Source of the DNA: JAGLCY01 sp965369705
GTDB taxonomy: Bacteria > Krumholzibacteriota > Krumholzibacteriia > LZORAL124-64-63
Reading direction: 5' to 3'
NCBI GenBank assembly: GCA_965369705.1
Contig: CBDURF010000013.1
Span: 1 to 33,378 of the forward strand
DNA: 33,378 nucleotides
Shown: piece by piece, positions 22,473 to 30,815 of the stretch
Layout: every line of letters begins with the position of its first letter
Numbering within the stretch: the stretch's first letter is position 1
The notes under the pieces: model-generated
The model's database searches: none
The model's input: only the letters and a program-made list of their open reading frames with translations
Told to the model about the DNA's origin: nothing
Position numbers and translations under genes: made by a program

Positions 22473-23404
22473 GAATGGTCCGGCCATGTTCCTTGTCCCG
22501 CCGCCGGTCCGCCGGTCTGGCGGTCTTGAGTCACCTGTTGTTCCTGGTTTTGGCCCTGTCGGGCTGCGCTCCTTCCCTGCCTGGTGTGGAAAGGGCTGAA
22601 GTCACCAAGATTCCGTCGAGGCAGGAGGATCTCCGGGAAACGCCCATGCCTGAGGGAAAATGGAGGGCCCACCGCTTGGCGGGATGCCGAGAGGACGTGG
22701 ACGTCCCCCAGGTCGTGGAGCGTTATCTGGGGATCTGTTCGGAATACTACCGTGATGGTTCGGGTTCGGACGGAATGATCGAAATGGAACTCGGCCTCGA
22801 AGAGGGACATCGCCATTCCCTGATGCTGCTGACTCTCGGGCAACTCTACCTGATGGCCGGCCAGGGTGATCCTGATCTGCTGCCCGTGGAGGGACCGGCC
22901 GCCGATGTGGGGGACTGGGACCGCAACAGGACACGCCTTCTTCGGCGGGCGGAAGACCTGCTCCTGGAAGCGGCCGAAACCCGCCTGGACGATGCGGCCG
23001 TGGATTATCTGCTGGCGGATGTGGCGCGCGCCCGGGGAAACCAGGCGCGGGCCGCCGAACTTGTGGCCTCCGGCATGCTCAAATGCACGGGGGGACGCAG
23101 CTTCGCTATCCTGTGGCAATACCAGAAGTTGAACAATTATTCTCCACGATACCTGGGTGGACCTCCACCAGAGTTTCCTCAAGCGGCGTTGAACAAAGGT
23201 GTTGAGGGCGATGTGGTCCTCGATGTCCTTCTCAGTCCGGCGGGGGAGGTCAGGCAACTGGCCGTGGTGGAAAGTCCGGTCGAATCCCTGACGAAGGCAG
23301 CCGAAGCCAGTCTGCGAAAAGGCCGATTCGAGGCGGCCAGGGTGGGCAAATACCCCATCTGGTCCTGGCTGCGGGTGACCACCTCCTTCAACCTGGACGG
23401 CTGA
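22469..23404 (+). CDS. Lipoprotein with C-terminal TonB-family domain
   Basis: A 311-residue protein. An Arg-rich start and hydrophobic stretch end in a good lipobox LSGC (C33). Residue +2 is Ala, which under the E. coli rule favours the outer membrane. A helical middle with TPR-like spacing (about 100-215) follows. The last 80 residues (PPPEFPQAALNKGVEGDVVL..LLSPAGEV..LAVVESP..L..AAEASLRKGRF) match the TonB C-terminal fold. TonB normally spans the inner membrane and drives outer-membrane transporters, so a lipid anchor is unusual. It overlaps the upstream TPR gene by ATGA. ATG at 22475 is an alternative start. The role is not clear; it may be an envelope scaffold rather than an energy transducer. 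Confidence 0.78.
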   Translation: MRMVRPCSLSRRRSAGLAVLSHLLFLVLALSGCAPSLPGVERAEVTKIPSRQEDLRETPMPEGKWRAHRLAGCREDVDVPQVVERYLGICSEYYRDGSGSDGMIEMELGLEEGHRHSLMLLTLGQLYLMAGQGDPDLLPVEGPAADVGDWDRNRTRLLRRAEDLLLEAAETRLDDAAVDYLLADVARARGNQARAAELVASGMLKCTGGRSFAILWQYQKLNNYSPRYLGGPPPEFPQAALNKGVEGDVVLDVLLSPAGEVRQLAVVESPVESLTKAAEASLRKGRFEAARVGKYPIWSWLRVTTSFNLDG

Positions 23405-23538
23405 TCTTGAACTGCCGGTTGATTTGAAGGGGGTTCTTACCTTATTTTTCCATGTCACGGCAGGTTTTGGAATCGGGTCCGCGAGGCGGAGCCGAAGCCT
23501 GTCTTCCCGAATTCCCCGCGCTGGAGGTTCCATTGAAT

Positions 23539-24924
23539 ATGAAGTGGCTGCGCAACCGCTTCCTGTTGCTGCCTTATGTCGTCCTGTTGATCGCTTTCGT
23601 CACCATCGGATGCACCAGCAAGGAGGACCCCGCCGAGACCCTGGATATTTCCGGGAATCATTCCACCGGGGACCTGGTCATGGTGACCACGGATACTTCC
23701 AGCGACGGATATTTTTATCTGAATCCCCAGCTTTCTCCGGACGGGAACCTCATCCTGTTCTCGGCGGACTGGTGGGCCATTCCCACGGTCAAAGATCCGG
23801 GCGACGACCCCTTCGCGTTGAACCGGCAGATGATCACGATTCCTCTGCAAGTGGGTGTGGAACCGAAGCTGGACCTTGAAGAACAAGGTGGGGTGCTACT
23901 GGTTCTGCGGGATATAAGCATTCCCATCGCCGGCAGCACCTTCTACTTCAGCTTCATGAAAGACAAGGACAAGGGCAACCCCATCTGGGAGAGCGATACG
24001 ACCGTCATCTTCTGGTTGGACACCGAACGCGTGGGCAGCCGTCTGTTCCGTGCGGAGATCTCGAATCCCGCCTCCTGCCCGTTGGAGGTTCTGTTCATGG
24101 AACCCACCGACATGGACCCTTCGCCTTTCGGATGGCAGCACATGGAGGGTACCCTGTCGCCGGACAAGCGGTGGCTGGCCTTCACCCGGTCCGGCTGCTT
24201 CCGCGCCGATTCCTTCGAGACCTGCACCGGCGTGGAGCTGCATGTCCTGGACATGTCCACCGCGGCCGCCAATGACGGGTACGACGCCTTTACTTTCCCC
24301 CTCACCAACGAGTACTCGCGCATCGAGACGCCCAAATGGTCGCCCAACGGGACCAAGATCATTTTTTCCGGCAGCATGGACGTGGGTGGCGCGGGGGTCG
24401 GGTCGGGGACGGAAATCTTCACCATTGATTTCGACACCACCGGCCTCGCAGAAGGGGAAATGGAACTGGACAAGAATTTCGAGCGCCTGACCTTCACCCG
24501 CCTGGCGGAGGGCGATCCCATCGGCGGCGTGTTCAACTACGGTCCCGTCTATTCCAACGACGGCGAAACGATCTATTTCGTGTCTACCCGCCGGGCGCCG
24601 ACGACCACCCTGCATGATCGGAGTATCTGGACCATTCCCGCCGACGGTCTGCTGGAACCCCAGATCTATTATTTTACGCGTTCCGATGATATGGATCCCT
24701 TTTTCATGCCCGACGGCAGGATCCTGTTCAGCAGCTCGCTGGGCTTCCCCACCGAGATGCTCGTCCGGCTGGAGGAGGAGGCCTACCAGGCGTGGGTGGT
24801 ACGGAACGAAACAGAGGACCTCGGGCTGGATGAGGTACAGATGCGGGAACTGGCCGCCAAGGAGATTCGGAATCTCGAATTCTTCGAAGGCGTGATGTCG
24901 CACATCTACACTTTCAGCAAGTAG
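23539..24924 (+). CDS. PD40/TolB-like beta-propeller lipoprotein
   Basis: A 461-residue protein. The N-terminal basic-hydrophobic signal ends in VTIGC, with C25 probably lipidated. Propeller units of the PD40/WD40-like type repeat through the body: LNPQLSPDGNLILFSADW, LSPDKRWLAFTRSG, TPKWSPNGTKIIFSG, GPVYSNDGETIYFVSTRR and PFFMPDGRILFSS. Such domains occur in TolB and many surface lipoproteins, where they bind proteins or glycans. ATG 23539 follows GGAGG at 11 nt; the in-frame TTG at 23533 has 5-nt spacing and is nearly equivalent. It follows the TonB-C lipoprotein gene after 134 bp with only a weak promoter-like TTGATT/TATTTT pair. Specific function unknown. Confidence 0.8.
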   Translation: MKWLRNRFLLLPYVVLLIAFVTIGCTSKEDPAETLDISGNHSTGDLVMVTTDTSSDGYFYLNPQLSPDGNLILFSADWWAIPTVKDPGDDPFALNRQMITIPLQVGVEPKLDLEEQGGVLLVLRDISIPIAGSTFYFSFMKDKDKGNPIWESDTTVIFWLDTERVGSRLFRAEISNPASCPLEVLFMEPTDMDPSPFGWQHMEGTLSPDKRWLAFTRSGCFRADSFETCTGVELHVLDMSTAAANDGYDAFTFPLTNEYSRIETPKWSPNGTKIIFSGSMDVGGAGVGSGTEIFTIDFDTTGLAEGEMELDKNFERLTFTRLAEGDPIGGVFNYGPVYSNDGETIYFVSTRRAPTTTLHDRSIWTIPADGLLEPQIYYFTRSDDMDPFFMPDGRILFSSSLGFPTEMLVRLEEEAYQAWVVRNETEDLGLDEVQMRELAAKEIRNLEFFEGVMSHIYTFSK

Positions 24925-24932
24925 CAGCCAGC

Positions 24933-25535
24933 GTGTCAGGATCCCGGCCCAACCTGGTCGTCCTGCGCAGGGAGATGGTCGAGACCGGCCGCTTGATGTA
25001 CGAAAAAGGCCTTCTCGTGGCCGCCGAAGGGAACCTCTCGGTTCGTCTCGGCGGCCATTCTTTTCTGGTCTCTCCCGCGGGCGCCAACAAGGGTAGTCTG
25101 CGGGTCCAGGACCTGCTGGAAATCGATGCCCGGGGTCGTTCTCCCCGGGGCACGGCGACCAGCGAATGGCCGCTGCACAGGCAGATCTACGCCCAGCGTC
25201 CGGATGTCCGGGCCATCTGCCACGCCCACCCCCCCTGGGCCACGGCTTTCGCGGCCGCCGGCCGGGACCTTGACGGAAGCCTCCTGACCGAAACCGCGAC
25301 CCTGCTTCCGCGCGTACCCCTGGCTGCCCGCGCCCTGCCCGGATCGGACGCCCTGGCGGCGTCCATCATTCCTCACATCGCTTCTCACGACGCGGTTCTG
25401 CTGGGCAATCACGGGGTGGTGACGGTGGGAACCGACCTGCGGGCGGCTTTCAGCCTGTTGGAGACCGTTGAGCGTTTGGCGCAGGTCACCCTGCTTACCG
25501 AGGCGGCGGCTGGAACCCCTCACTCTCCAGCGTAG
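24933..25535 (+). CDS. Class II aldolase/adducin family protein
   Basis: A 200-residue protein of the fuculose-1-phosphate aldolase fold. Visible motifs are EGNLSVR with G33-N34 (phosphate site), SEWPLH with E78 (general acid/base), CHAHP with zinc ligands H97 and H99, and GNHG with H160 as the third zinc ligand. Members include fuculose- and rhamnulose-phosphate aldolases, ribulose-5-phosphate epimerase and methylthioribulose dehydratase; the substrate cannot be told here. The start is GTG at 24933, 9 nt after the previous stop, without a clear ribosome site. The N-terminal helix (LRREMVETGRLMYEKGL) needs this start or earlier. Its end overlaps the convergent glycosyltransferase gene by 16 bp. 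Confidence 0.9.
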   Translation: MSGSRPNLVVLRREMVETGRLMYEKGLLVAAEGNLSVRLGGHSFLVSPAGANKGSLRVQDLLEIDARGRSPRGTATSEWPLHRQIYAQRPDVRAICHAHPPWATAFAAAGRDLDGSLLTETATLLPRVPLAARALPGSDALAASIIPHIASHDAVLLGNHGVVTVGTDLRAAFSLLETVERLAQVTLLTEAAAGTPHSPA

Positions 25536-26773
25536 ACGGCGGTCAGTTTATCGATAATGGCCGCCCAGCTGAATCTGTCCTCCATGAGTCTTCTGGCGCG
25601 CCGGGCCCGGTTCCGGCCGGCTTTGGGGTCGTGTGCCGCCGTCAGGACAGCGGTGGCGAATCGGTGGTCACAAGGAGCGATGATGATGGCGTCATCCTCC
25701 GGGCCGGTGATTCCTTCGGCGCCGACCGGAGTCGTCACCACGGGGATGCCGCGGGCCATGGCCTCAAGGATCTTGATCTTGATGCCGCCGCCCTCCGGCA
25801 GGGGCGCCAAGAATAGATGGCATTCCCGGAACAAGCCCGTGAGATCATCCACGAAGCCCAGGGCGTTGACCCCCAGATTCTCCCATTTGGTCTCCCCGCC
25901 CCGCTGGCGCAGGAAGGTCCGCGAACCCCGGCCGGCGAGGATCAACCTGCTGTCCGGCAGGTCTTGGGCCACGACCGGCCAGATGGTGTCCACCAGAAAC
26001 TCGGCCGCCAGCCTGTTGGGCCGGTGGTTGAAGGATCCGACGAAAAGAAACCGCTGACCGGAGCCGGGTGACCAGTCGGAGTGGATCCGTTCGAGATCCA
26101 TGCCCAGAGGCACCGTGACCAGGTTCTTCCCGCCCATGTCCCGGTACAGGACGTGATCCTCGGGGGTGACGCAAAGGGTCCGGTCGACCCAGCCGGTGGC
26201 TTCGATCTGCAGGCTTCGCCAGGCGCGAGCCTCCCGGCGCGCCCCATATGCGGCCAGCGGATTGGCCGTGCGTGCGGCTCGTCGTTCGCGGGGAAGCGAG
26301 CCGAGTTCATGGCTGTTGAGGACGAGGCGGGGGGTGGGTGAAGACCGGCTGTCCCTCCATCCTCTTAGGTCCCGGCCCAGAAGGGCCAACTGGAGATACT
26401 CGATCTGTACGGCATCGGGAGCGAACTTTTCGGCTATGGACAAGACCTGCCGGGACAGGTCCCGCGACCAGTATTTTTCCACATACAAGGGATAGCCCGA
26501 GCGGAGGGACCGGCCCCAGGCCAGGGCGCGGCCGGACAACAGCGCCAGCCGGGCCCGGCCGGCGGCCCGGCTGTCCAGGAACGCCACCGGCGCCACCGCA
26601 ACGCCCAGTTCTTCGACCTCCCTGATGAGGTTTTCTTCACCGGGCCGGACCAACGAGGTCACCAGGACGTCGTGCCGCTTGGCGAGCCAGGTCACCAGGT
26701 CCCGGACGGCGGTGCCGCCGCCGTGGCCGATTCGCCGGTGCGGCAGGTAGGGGGTCAGGACCAGGACTTTCAT
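25520..26773 (-). CDS. Glycosyltransferase family 4 protein
   Basis: A 417-residue GT-B retaining glycosyltransferase. The N-domain begins MKVLVLTPYLPHRRIGHGGGTAV, a typical family start with a glycine loop. The C-domain has FLFVGSFNHRPN, LILAGRG and the EGGGIKIKILEAMARGIPVV segment with the E-x7-E nucleotide-sugar motif. Such enzymes build polysaccharide, lipopolysaccharide or glycolipid. ATG at 26773 is chosen because it starts exactly at the first strand; a longer TTG-started version adds a Pro/Thr-rich stretch. No strong ribosome site is seen at either start. It lies 81 nt downstream of the DUF507 pair on the same strand. Confidence 0.9.
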   Translation of the reverse strand: MKVLVLTPYLPHRRIGHGGGTAVRDLVTWLAKRHDVLVTSLVRPGEENLIREVEELGVAVAPVAFLDSRAAGRARLALLSGRALAWGRSLRSGYPLYVEKYWSRDLSRQVLSIAEKFAPDAVQIEYLQLALLGRDLRGWRDSRSSPTPRLVLNSHELGSLPRERRAARTANPLAAYGARREARAWRSLQIEATGWVDRTLCVTPEDHVLYRDMGGKNLVTVPLGMDLERIHSDWSPGSGQRFLFVGSFNHRPNRLAAEFLVDTIWPVVAQDLPDSRLILAGRGSRTFLRQRGGETKWENLGVNALGFVDDLTGLFRECHLFLAPLPEGGGIKIKILEAMARGIPVVTTPVGAEGITGPEDDAIIIAPCDHRFATAVLTAAHDPKAGRNRARRARRLMEDRFSWAAIIDKLTAVYAGE

Positions 26774-26854
26774 GCCGGAATGGGCGGTGGTGAGGGCAGG
26801 AGGCCGCGGGGTGATCGAGGCCGTGGGCAATGTCCGGTGTCGGTAGGGAACATA

Positions 26855-27139
26855 TCAGAAGGAAACATAACCGCGGGCAATCGAGAATTCTTCCTTCTTG
26901 CGCTCCAGTTCAACCTCCCATTCGGTGGATCCTTCTTTCAATTTGGGCTTGTTCTTGAGCAGGAAGGCGGTGGCTTCCTCATCGATTTCATCCTCGATCT
27001 TCAGATCCCTGAGAATCAGGCTTTCCACCTGGAAAACGAAGTCGTTCTCGGAGATCTCCAGATCGGCAAGCTCCTCGTCAAGCAGATTGTCGCAGACCAC
27101 CCTGGCCAGGACCGCGACGCGTTCTTCAGAAAGTCTCAC
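26855..27139 (-). CDS. DUF507 family protein (second of tandem pair)
   Basis: A 94-residue acidic and basic helical protein starting MRLSEERVAVLARVVCDNLLDE. It contains the pattern typical of DUF507 proteins, with a central acidic IEDEIDEEA segment and a C-terminal LERKKEEFSIARGYVSF. The GTG start follows GGAGG at 7 nt. The partner DUF507 gene lies 45 nt upstream on the same strand and has the same size. The function of the family is unknown. No membrane segment or signal is visible, so it is likely cytosolic. Confidence 0.8.
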   Translation of the reverse strand: MRLSEERVAVLARVVCDNLLDEELADLEISENDFVFQVESLILRDLKIEDEIDEEATAFLLKNKPKLKEGSTEWEVELERKKEEFSIARGYVSF

Positions 27140-27184
27140 GGATATCCTCCAACTTGCCCGGGCCGGCGCAGGAAAGACCGCCGG

Positions 27185-27466
27185 TCACAGGATGAACCCT
27201 TTTTTCCGCGCCAGTTCCCGCTTGATCTTGTTACGCAGGGCACCGACATCCATTTCCATGGCCCGGATCTCGTTGCGGTTCTGGCTGACCAGGGCTTCTA
27301 CCTGTTCGTCGATTTCCTCTTCCTGCTTCATGTTCTCGAAAATCGCGTCATCGATGGCGCGGGTCACCAGATCGGTATTGGGATCCAGATGGATCCTGGG
27401 ATGCTCCTGGAGCATCTTGAGAATCTTGTCGGAAAGGTATTCGATCTTGCGTTTGCTGATCCGCAA
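27185..27466 (-). CDS. DUF507 family protein (first of tandem pair)
   Basis: A 93-residue protein beginning MRISKRKIEYLSDKILKMLQ, the characteristic DUF507 N-terminus. A central acidic KQEEEIDEQVE and a C-terminal basic KIKRELARKKGFIL parallel the partner gene downstream (ERKKEEFSIARGYVSF). The start is TTG at 27466 with GGGAGG 5 nt upstream. An upstream extension in frame to 27604 lacks a ribosome site and does not match the family start. The pair probably arose by duplication and may act as a heteromer. Function unknown. Confidence 0.82.
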   Translation of the reverse strand: MRISKRKIEYLSDKILKMLQEHPRIHLDPNTDLVTRAIDDAIFENMKQEEEIDEQVEALVSQNRNEIRAMEMDVGALRNKIKRELARKKGFIL

Positions 27467-27657
27467 GGCGGCCTCCCTGGCCGGGAAAATCGACCCAAAA
27501 CGGACATCGAGCAGATTTCCCCGCGTTTGTCGTGTGTTTGCGCCGGGATGATGGTCCCGGATGTTCGTGGACAACATTGAAAGACTTTTTATAGGTGTTG
27601 GCAAGAAAAAACGGGTTGGCTACTTTCTCTCTGCGGCAGGAGCGGTCCGGGGGGAAC

Positions 27658-27687
27658 TTGCCGGGCAGGGCCGCGTATGAACATATT
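27658..27687 (+). promoter_or_regulatory. Possible promoter of the Bat operon
   Basis: TTGCCG (27658-27663), an 18-bp spacer and CATATT (27682-27687), each 4 of 6 matches, in the 262-bp divergent gap before moxR. A TATAAA on the minus strand at 27593-27588 may belong to the DUF507 promoter, but no -35 is clear there. Confidence 0.3.
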
Positions 27688-27728
27688 TCTTTCCGGAGTT
27701 TTTTCGCCTGCGGGCCAGAAAGGATGTC

Positions 27729-28715
27729 ATGTCCGAATACCAGTCTCTCGACAAGATCTACGCCGAGGAATTGTCCGTCCGTCTGGGCGGGGCGCTATCC
27801 GAGGTGGGCAAGGTGATCGTCGGTCAGCGGGATATGATGGAGGGCCTCATGCTGGGCCTGATCACCGGCGGCCATATCCTTCTGGAGGGCGTGCCGGGTC
27901 TGGCCAAAACTCTGGCCGTCAGTACGTTGGCGCGGACGGTGGATACGGGCTTCAAGCGCATCCAGTTCACTCCCGATCTGCTGCCGGCCGATATCACCGG
28001 CACGACGATCTACAACCGCGAAACGGGTGAGTTCACCGTCAAGAAAGGCCCGGTGTTCTCGAACATCATCCTGGCCGACGAGATCAACCGCGCCCCGGCC
28101 AAGGTCCAGAGCGCCCTGCTGGAAGCCATGCAGGAGCGTCAGGTGACCATCGGGGGCGAAACATTTCCCATGGCGGACCCCTTCCTGGTGTTGGCCACCC
28201 AGAATCCCATCGAACAGGAAGGGACCTACCCTCTGCCCGAAGCCCAGGTCGACAGGTTCCTGATGAAATTGCGCATCGGCTATCCTTCACGGGAGGAAGA
28301 ACGGGAGATCCTGGACCGGATGGCGGGGCGGCCGATTCCCGACGTCGACAAGGTGCTGGATCCCGAGGCCGTCCGGGAGATCCGTCAGGCCGTCAACACG
28401 GTTTTCGTCGATGAAAAAATCAAGGATTACATCCTGGAAATCGTGTTCGCCTCCCGGGATCCCGAAGCCGCCGGTCTTGACCTGGGCCCCTTGATCGCCT
28501 GGGGCGCCTCGCCCCGGGCCACCCTCGCCCTGACCCAATTGGCGCGTGCCCGCGCCCTGCTGCGGGGTCGTGCCTTCGTTATTCCCGAGGACGTCAAGGC
28601 CGTGGGCCACGACGCCCTGCGGCACCGGATCCTGGTGACATACGAAGCCGAAGCCGAAAATCTGGCCAGCGACGACATCGTCAGTTCGCTGCTGGACAAC
28701 ATCGAGGTGCCCTAA
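27729..28715 (+). CDS. MoxR-family AAA+ ATPase (Bat operon)
   Basis: A 328-residue chaperone-like ATPase. Walker A is GVPGLAKT (54-61), Walker B IILADEIN (113-120), and sensor 1 lies in ATQNPIEQEGTYPLPEAQ(V/L)DRF, the hallmark MoxR sequence. A lid domain follows. MoxR ATPases act with von Willebrand A-domain proteins to assemble or mature envelope or cofactor-containing proteins. AAAGGA precedes the ATG. It is the first gene of a cluster of five including a DUF58 protein and two vWA membrane proteins, the standard Bat arrangement. Confidence 0.95.
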   Translation: MSEYQSLDKIYAEELSVRLGGALSEVGKVIVGQRDMMEGLMLGLITGGHILLEGVPGLAKTLAVSTLARTVDTGFKRIQFTPDLLPADITGTTIYNRETGEFTVKKGPVFSNIILADEINRAPAKVQSALLEAMQERQVTIGGETFPMADPFLVLATQNPIEQEGTYPLPEAQVDRFLMKLRIGYPSREEEREILDRMAGRPIPDVDKVLDPEAVREIRQAVNTVFVDEKIKDYILEIVFASRDPEAAGLDLGPLIAWGASPRATLALTQLARARALLRGRAFVIPEDVKAVGHDALRHRILVTYEAEAENLASDDIVSSLLDNIEVP

Positions 28716-28722
28716 TCCCGTC

Positions 28723-29637
28723 ATGAAGCAGCGAAGAAACACATCGATTCCCCCTGAGATCCTGGCCTCCGTCAGGCGGATCGAGATCAGGACCCGCCGC
28801 CTGGTGGAAGAGGTCTTTTCCGGGGAATACCACTCGGTATTCAAGGGCACGGGCATGGAATTCCGTGAGGTGCGTGAGTATGTGCCGGGCGACGATGTGC
28901 GGACCATCGACTGGAACGTCACCGCGCGGACGGGGCAGCCTTTCGTCAAGCTTTTCGAGGAGGAGCGCGAACTGACCGTCATGCTGGTTGTGGACATGAG
29001 CCGCAGCGGTTGGTTCGGTTCGGGGGAGCGGACGAAGGTGGAAGTGGCGGCGGAACTGTGCGGTGTTCTGGCCTTCTCCGCCATCGCCAACAAGGACAAG
29101 GTCGGCCTGCTGTTGTTCAGCGATCGGGTGGAGAAATTCATTCCGCCGGCCAAGGGCAAAAGCCACGTGTTGCGCTGTATTCGCGAGTTGTTGACCTATG
29201 AACCCGAGGGCCACGGCACCGATCTCAACGAGCCTCTGCGCCTGCTGGGGTCGGTTCTCAAGCGCAAGGCAACCGTGTTTCTGGTGTCGGATTTCTGGAC
29301 CGGTGATTTCTCCACCAACCTGTCCATCCTCGGCCGGCGCCATGATGTGGTGGCCGTACGGATCCGTGATCCCAGGGAAACCTCCCTGCCGAGGGTGGGT
29401 CTGGTGCGTTGGGTCGATGCCGAAACAGGGCAGACGGTCCTGATCGACACATCCGCCAGGACGATCGCCCGCCGGCTGTCCGCCCGCGCCGGATCCCACG
29501 ATCGTGCCATGGAGAAACTGCTGGCTTCACGGGGCGTGGACCTGGTCGATGTCGACGTCACCCTTTCCTATGTCGAACCCCTGCGCAAGTTCTTCCTGGC
29601 CAGGGGAGGCCGTCGGGCAAGGAGGGCGGGACGTTGA
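28723..29637 (+). CDS. DUF58 domain protein (Bat operon)
   Basis: A 304-residue protein with the DUF58 signature around 42-66 (GTGMEFREVREYVPGDDVRTIDWN). A vWA-like fold follows with the metal-site motif DMSRS at 91-95. There is no membrane segment, so it is cytosolic or peripheral. It is the usual partner of MoxR ATPases. It starts 7 nt after the moxR stop without a clear ribosome site. Its stop overlaps the next gene by TTGA at 29634-29637. Confidence 0.93.
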   Translation: MKQRRNTSIPPEILASVRRIEIRTRRLVEEVFSGEYHSVFKGTGMEFREVREYVPGDDVRTIDWNVTARTGQPFVKLFEEERELTVMLVVDMSRSGWFGSGERTKVEVAAELCGVLAFSAIANKDKVGLLLFSDRVEKFIPPAKGKSHVLRCIRELLTYEPEGHGTDLNEPLRLLGSVLKRKATVFLVSDFWTGDFSTNLSILGRRHDVVAVRIRDPRETSLPRVGLVRWVDAETGQTVLIDTSARTIARRLSARAGSHDRAMEKLLASRGVDLVDVDVTLSYVEPLRKFFLARGGRRARRAGR

Positions 29638-30815
29638 TCCGGCGGCGCGCCACCTCTCGGATTGCACCACCGATCCTGGCTTTGGCGATCGGTTGGCTGG
29701 TCTGGTGGGGCGGGGCGGTTTCCGGTCTGGGCCAGATGGATCATCTGCCACCGGGAACCGTGGCCGGGGAATCTCCGGCCGGCATGACGCCGGTCCCGGT
29801 GGTCATCGATACGGCGCTGGCGATCCTGGAGTTTTCAGCCACGGATCCGGCGCCGACCGCATTTCACACCGTGCAGGACACCATTCTGTTCGGGGATGTG
29901 TTTTATCTCGTTCTTGATTATTCCGGACAACCCGAAGGGCTCCAGGAAGGCCGTTTGGTCGAGGGTGGGGATTGGCTGGTGCCGGCGCCGGAGGGTAAAC
30001 CGGGCCTCCTGGACAGGGTTCTTGGTCGGAGGGCCGATCCCCGGCCCGATATGAGCGCCCTGCCGGCCGTGGGGGATCGAGTCCGGGTCGCCCGGTCATT
30101 CCGGGTGTACCGGACCAATCCTTTCCGACTTCAGGCCGGTTCCTTCATGTCCCCGGTCATTCAGGTGGTGGGTCGGGTCGCGGGATCCGATGAGACGGCG
30201 GGCATCAGGGCACCCCGGCCGGTCGGGTGGTCTCCCCTGGTGGTCCTGGGCCTGGTCGTTCTCTTTTTCCTGATCCTGTTCCTGGCCCGGCTTCTCTGGG
30301 ACCGCGGCCGCGGTCGAGAGGGTCCGGCGGACCGGGAACTGCCTTCGCCGGCCTGGCTGACCGCCGCGATCGAGCTGCGGGATCTCCTGCAGGAAGGTTC
30401 CTTGAACCGGGGTGACAGCCGGGTCTTCCTGGACGGGTTGGCGGGTATCGCCCGCCGCTTCGTGACCGGCCGCTATCGGATCGCCGCCCAGGAAATGACC
30501 GGACGGGAAATCATCATTGCCTGCGCTGCTTTGGGCCATCGATCCACCCAGCCCGGGATCTTTGCCCGGATGATCGACGCAGTGGACCACCACCGCTACA
30601 ACCCCGAGGTTTCCGGCGCCGGTTGGTGTCGGGACCAGGCGATCCTGTTGTACGACCAGATGGGCATGGTGCGCATCCTGCCCAGGTATTCCGATGTTCC
30701 GGCCGACCTGCGGCGCGAAGGGGAGACGGCCTGGGCCGACCTGAAACGTGAGTTGTCTTCGGGCCCCAGCCGGTTGCGGAATTCGGGCGCCGTGTCGTCG
30801 GGACGGGAGGCATGA
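29634..30815 (+). CDS. Membrane protein of the Bat operon (DUF4381/BatD-position protein)
   Basis: A 393-residue protein with a signal-like or membrane segment at about 11-27, a soluble periplasmic-type domain of beta character (FHTVQDTILFGDVFYLVLDYS, later RVYRTNPFRLQAGSFMSPVIQVVG), one transmembrane helix at about 200-222, then a helical cytosolic tail (ELRDLLQEGSLNRGDSRVFLDGLAGIARRFVTGRY). The layout matches DUF4381-like or shortened BatD-type partners in MoxR-vWA operons. The start is TTG at 29634 overlapping the DUF58 stop, with AGGAGGG 7 nt upstream. Reading further upstream in frame lies inside the DUF58 gene and is not expected to be translated. Confidence 0.7.
   Translation: MIRRRATSRIAPPILALAIGWLVWWGGAVSGLGQMDHLPPGTVAGESPAGMTPVPVVIDTALAILEFSATDPAPTAFHTVQDTILFGDVFYLVLDYSGQPEGLQEGRLVEGGDWLVPAPEGKPGLLDRVLGRRADPRPDMSALPAVGDRVRVARSFRVYRTNPFRLQAGSFMSPVIQVVGRVAGSDETAGIRAPRPVGWSPLVVLGLVVLFFLILFLARLLWDRGRGREGPADRELPSPAWLTAAIELRDLLQEGSLNRGDSRVFLDGLAGIARRFVTGRYRIAAQEMTGREIIIACAALGHRSTQPGIFARMIDAVDHHRYNPEVSGAGWCRDQAILLYDQMGMVRILPRYSDVPADLRREGETAWADLKRELSSGPSRLRNSGAVSSGREA

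Noticed and set aside
29409..29633. Upstream in-frame extension of the Bat-operon membrane protein
   Set aside because: It lies inside the DUF58 gene in another frame and reads as Arg/Pro-rich text. The TTG at 29634 has a near-perfect ribosome site and overlaps the DUF58 stop.
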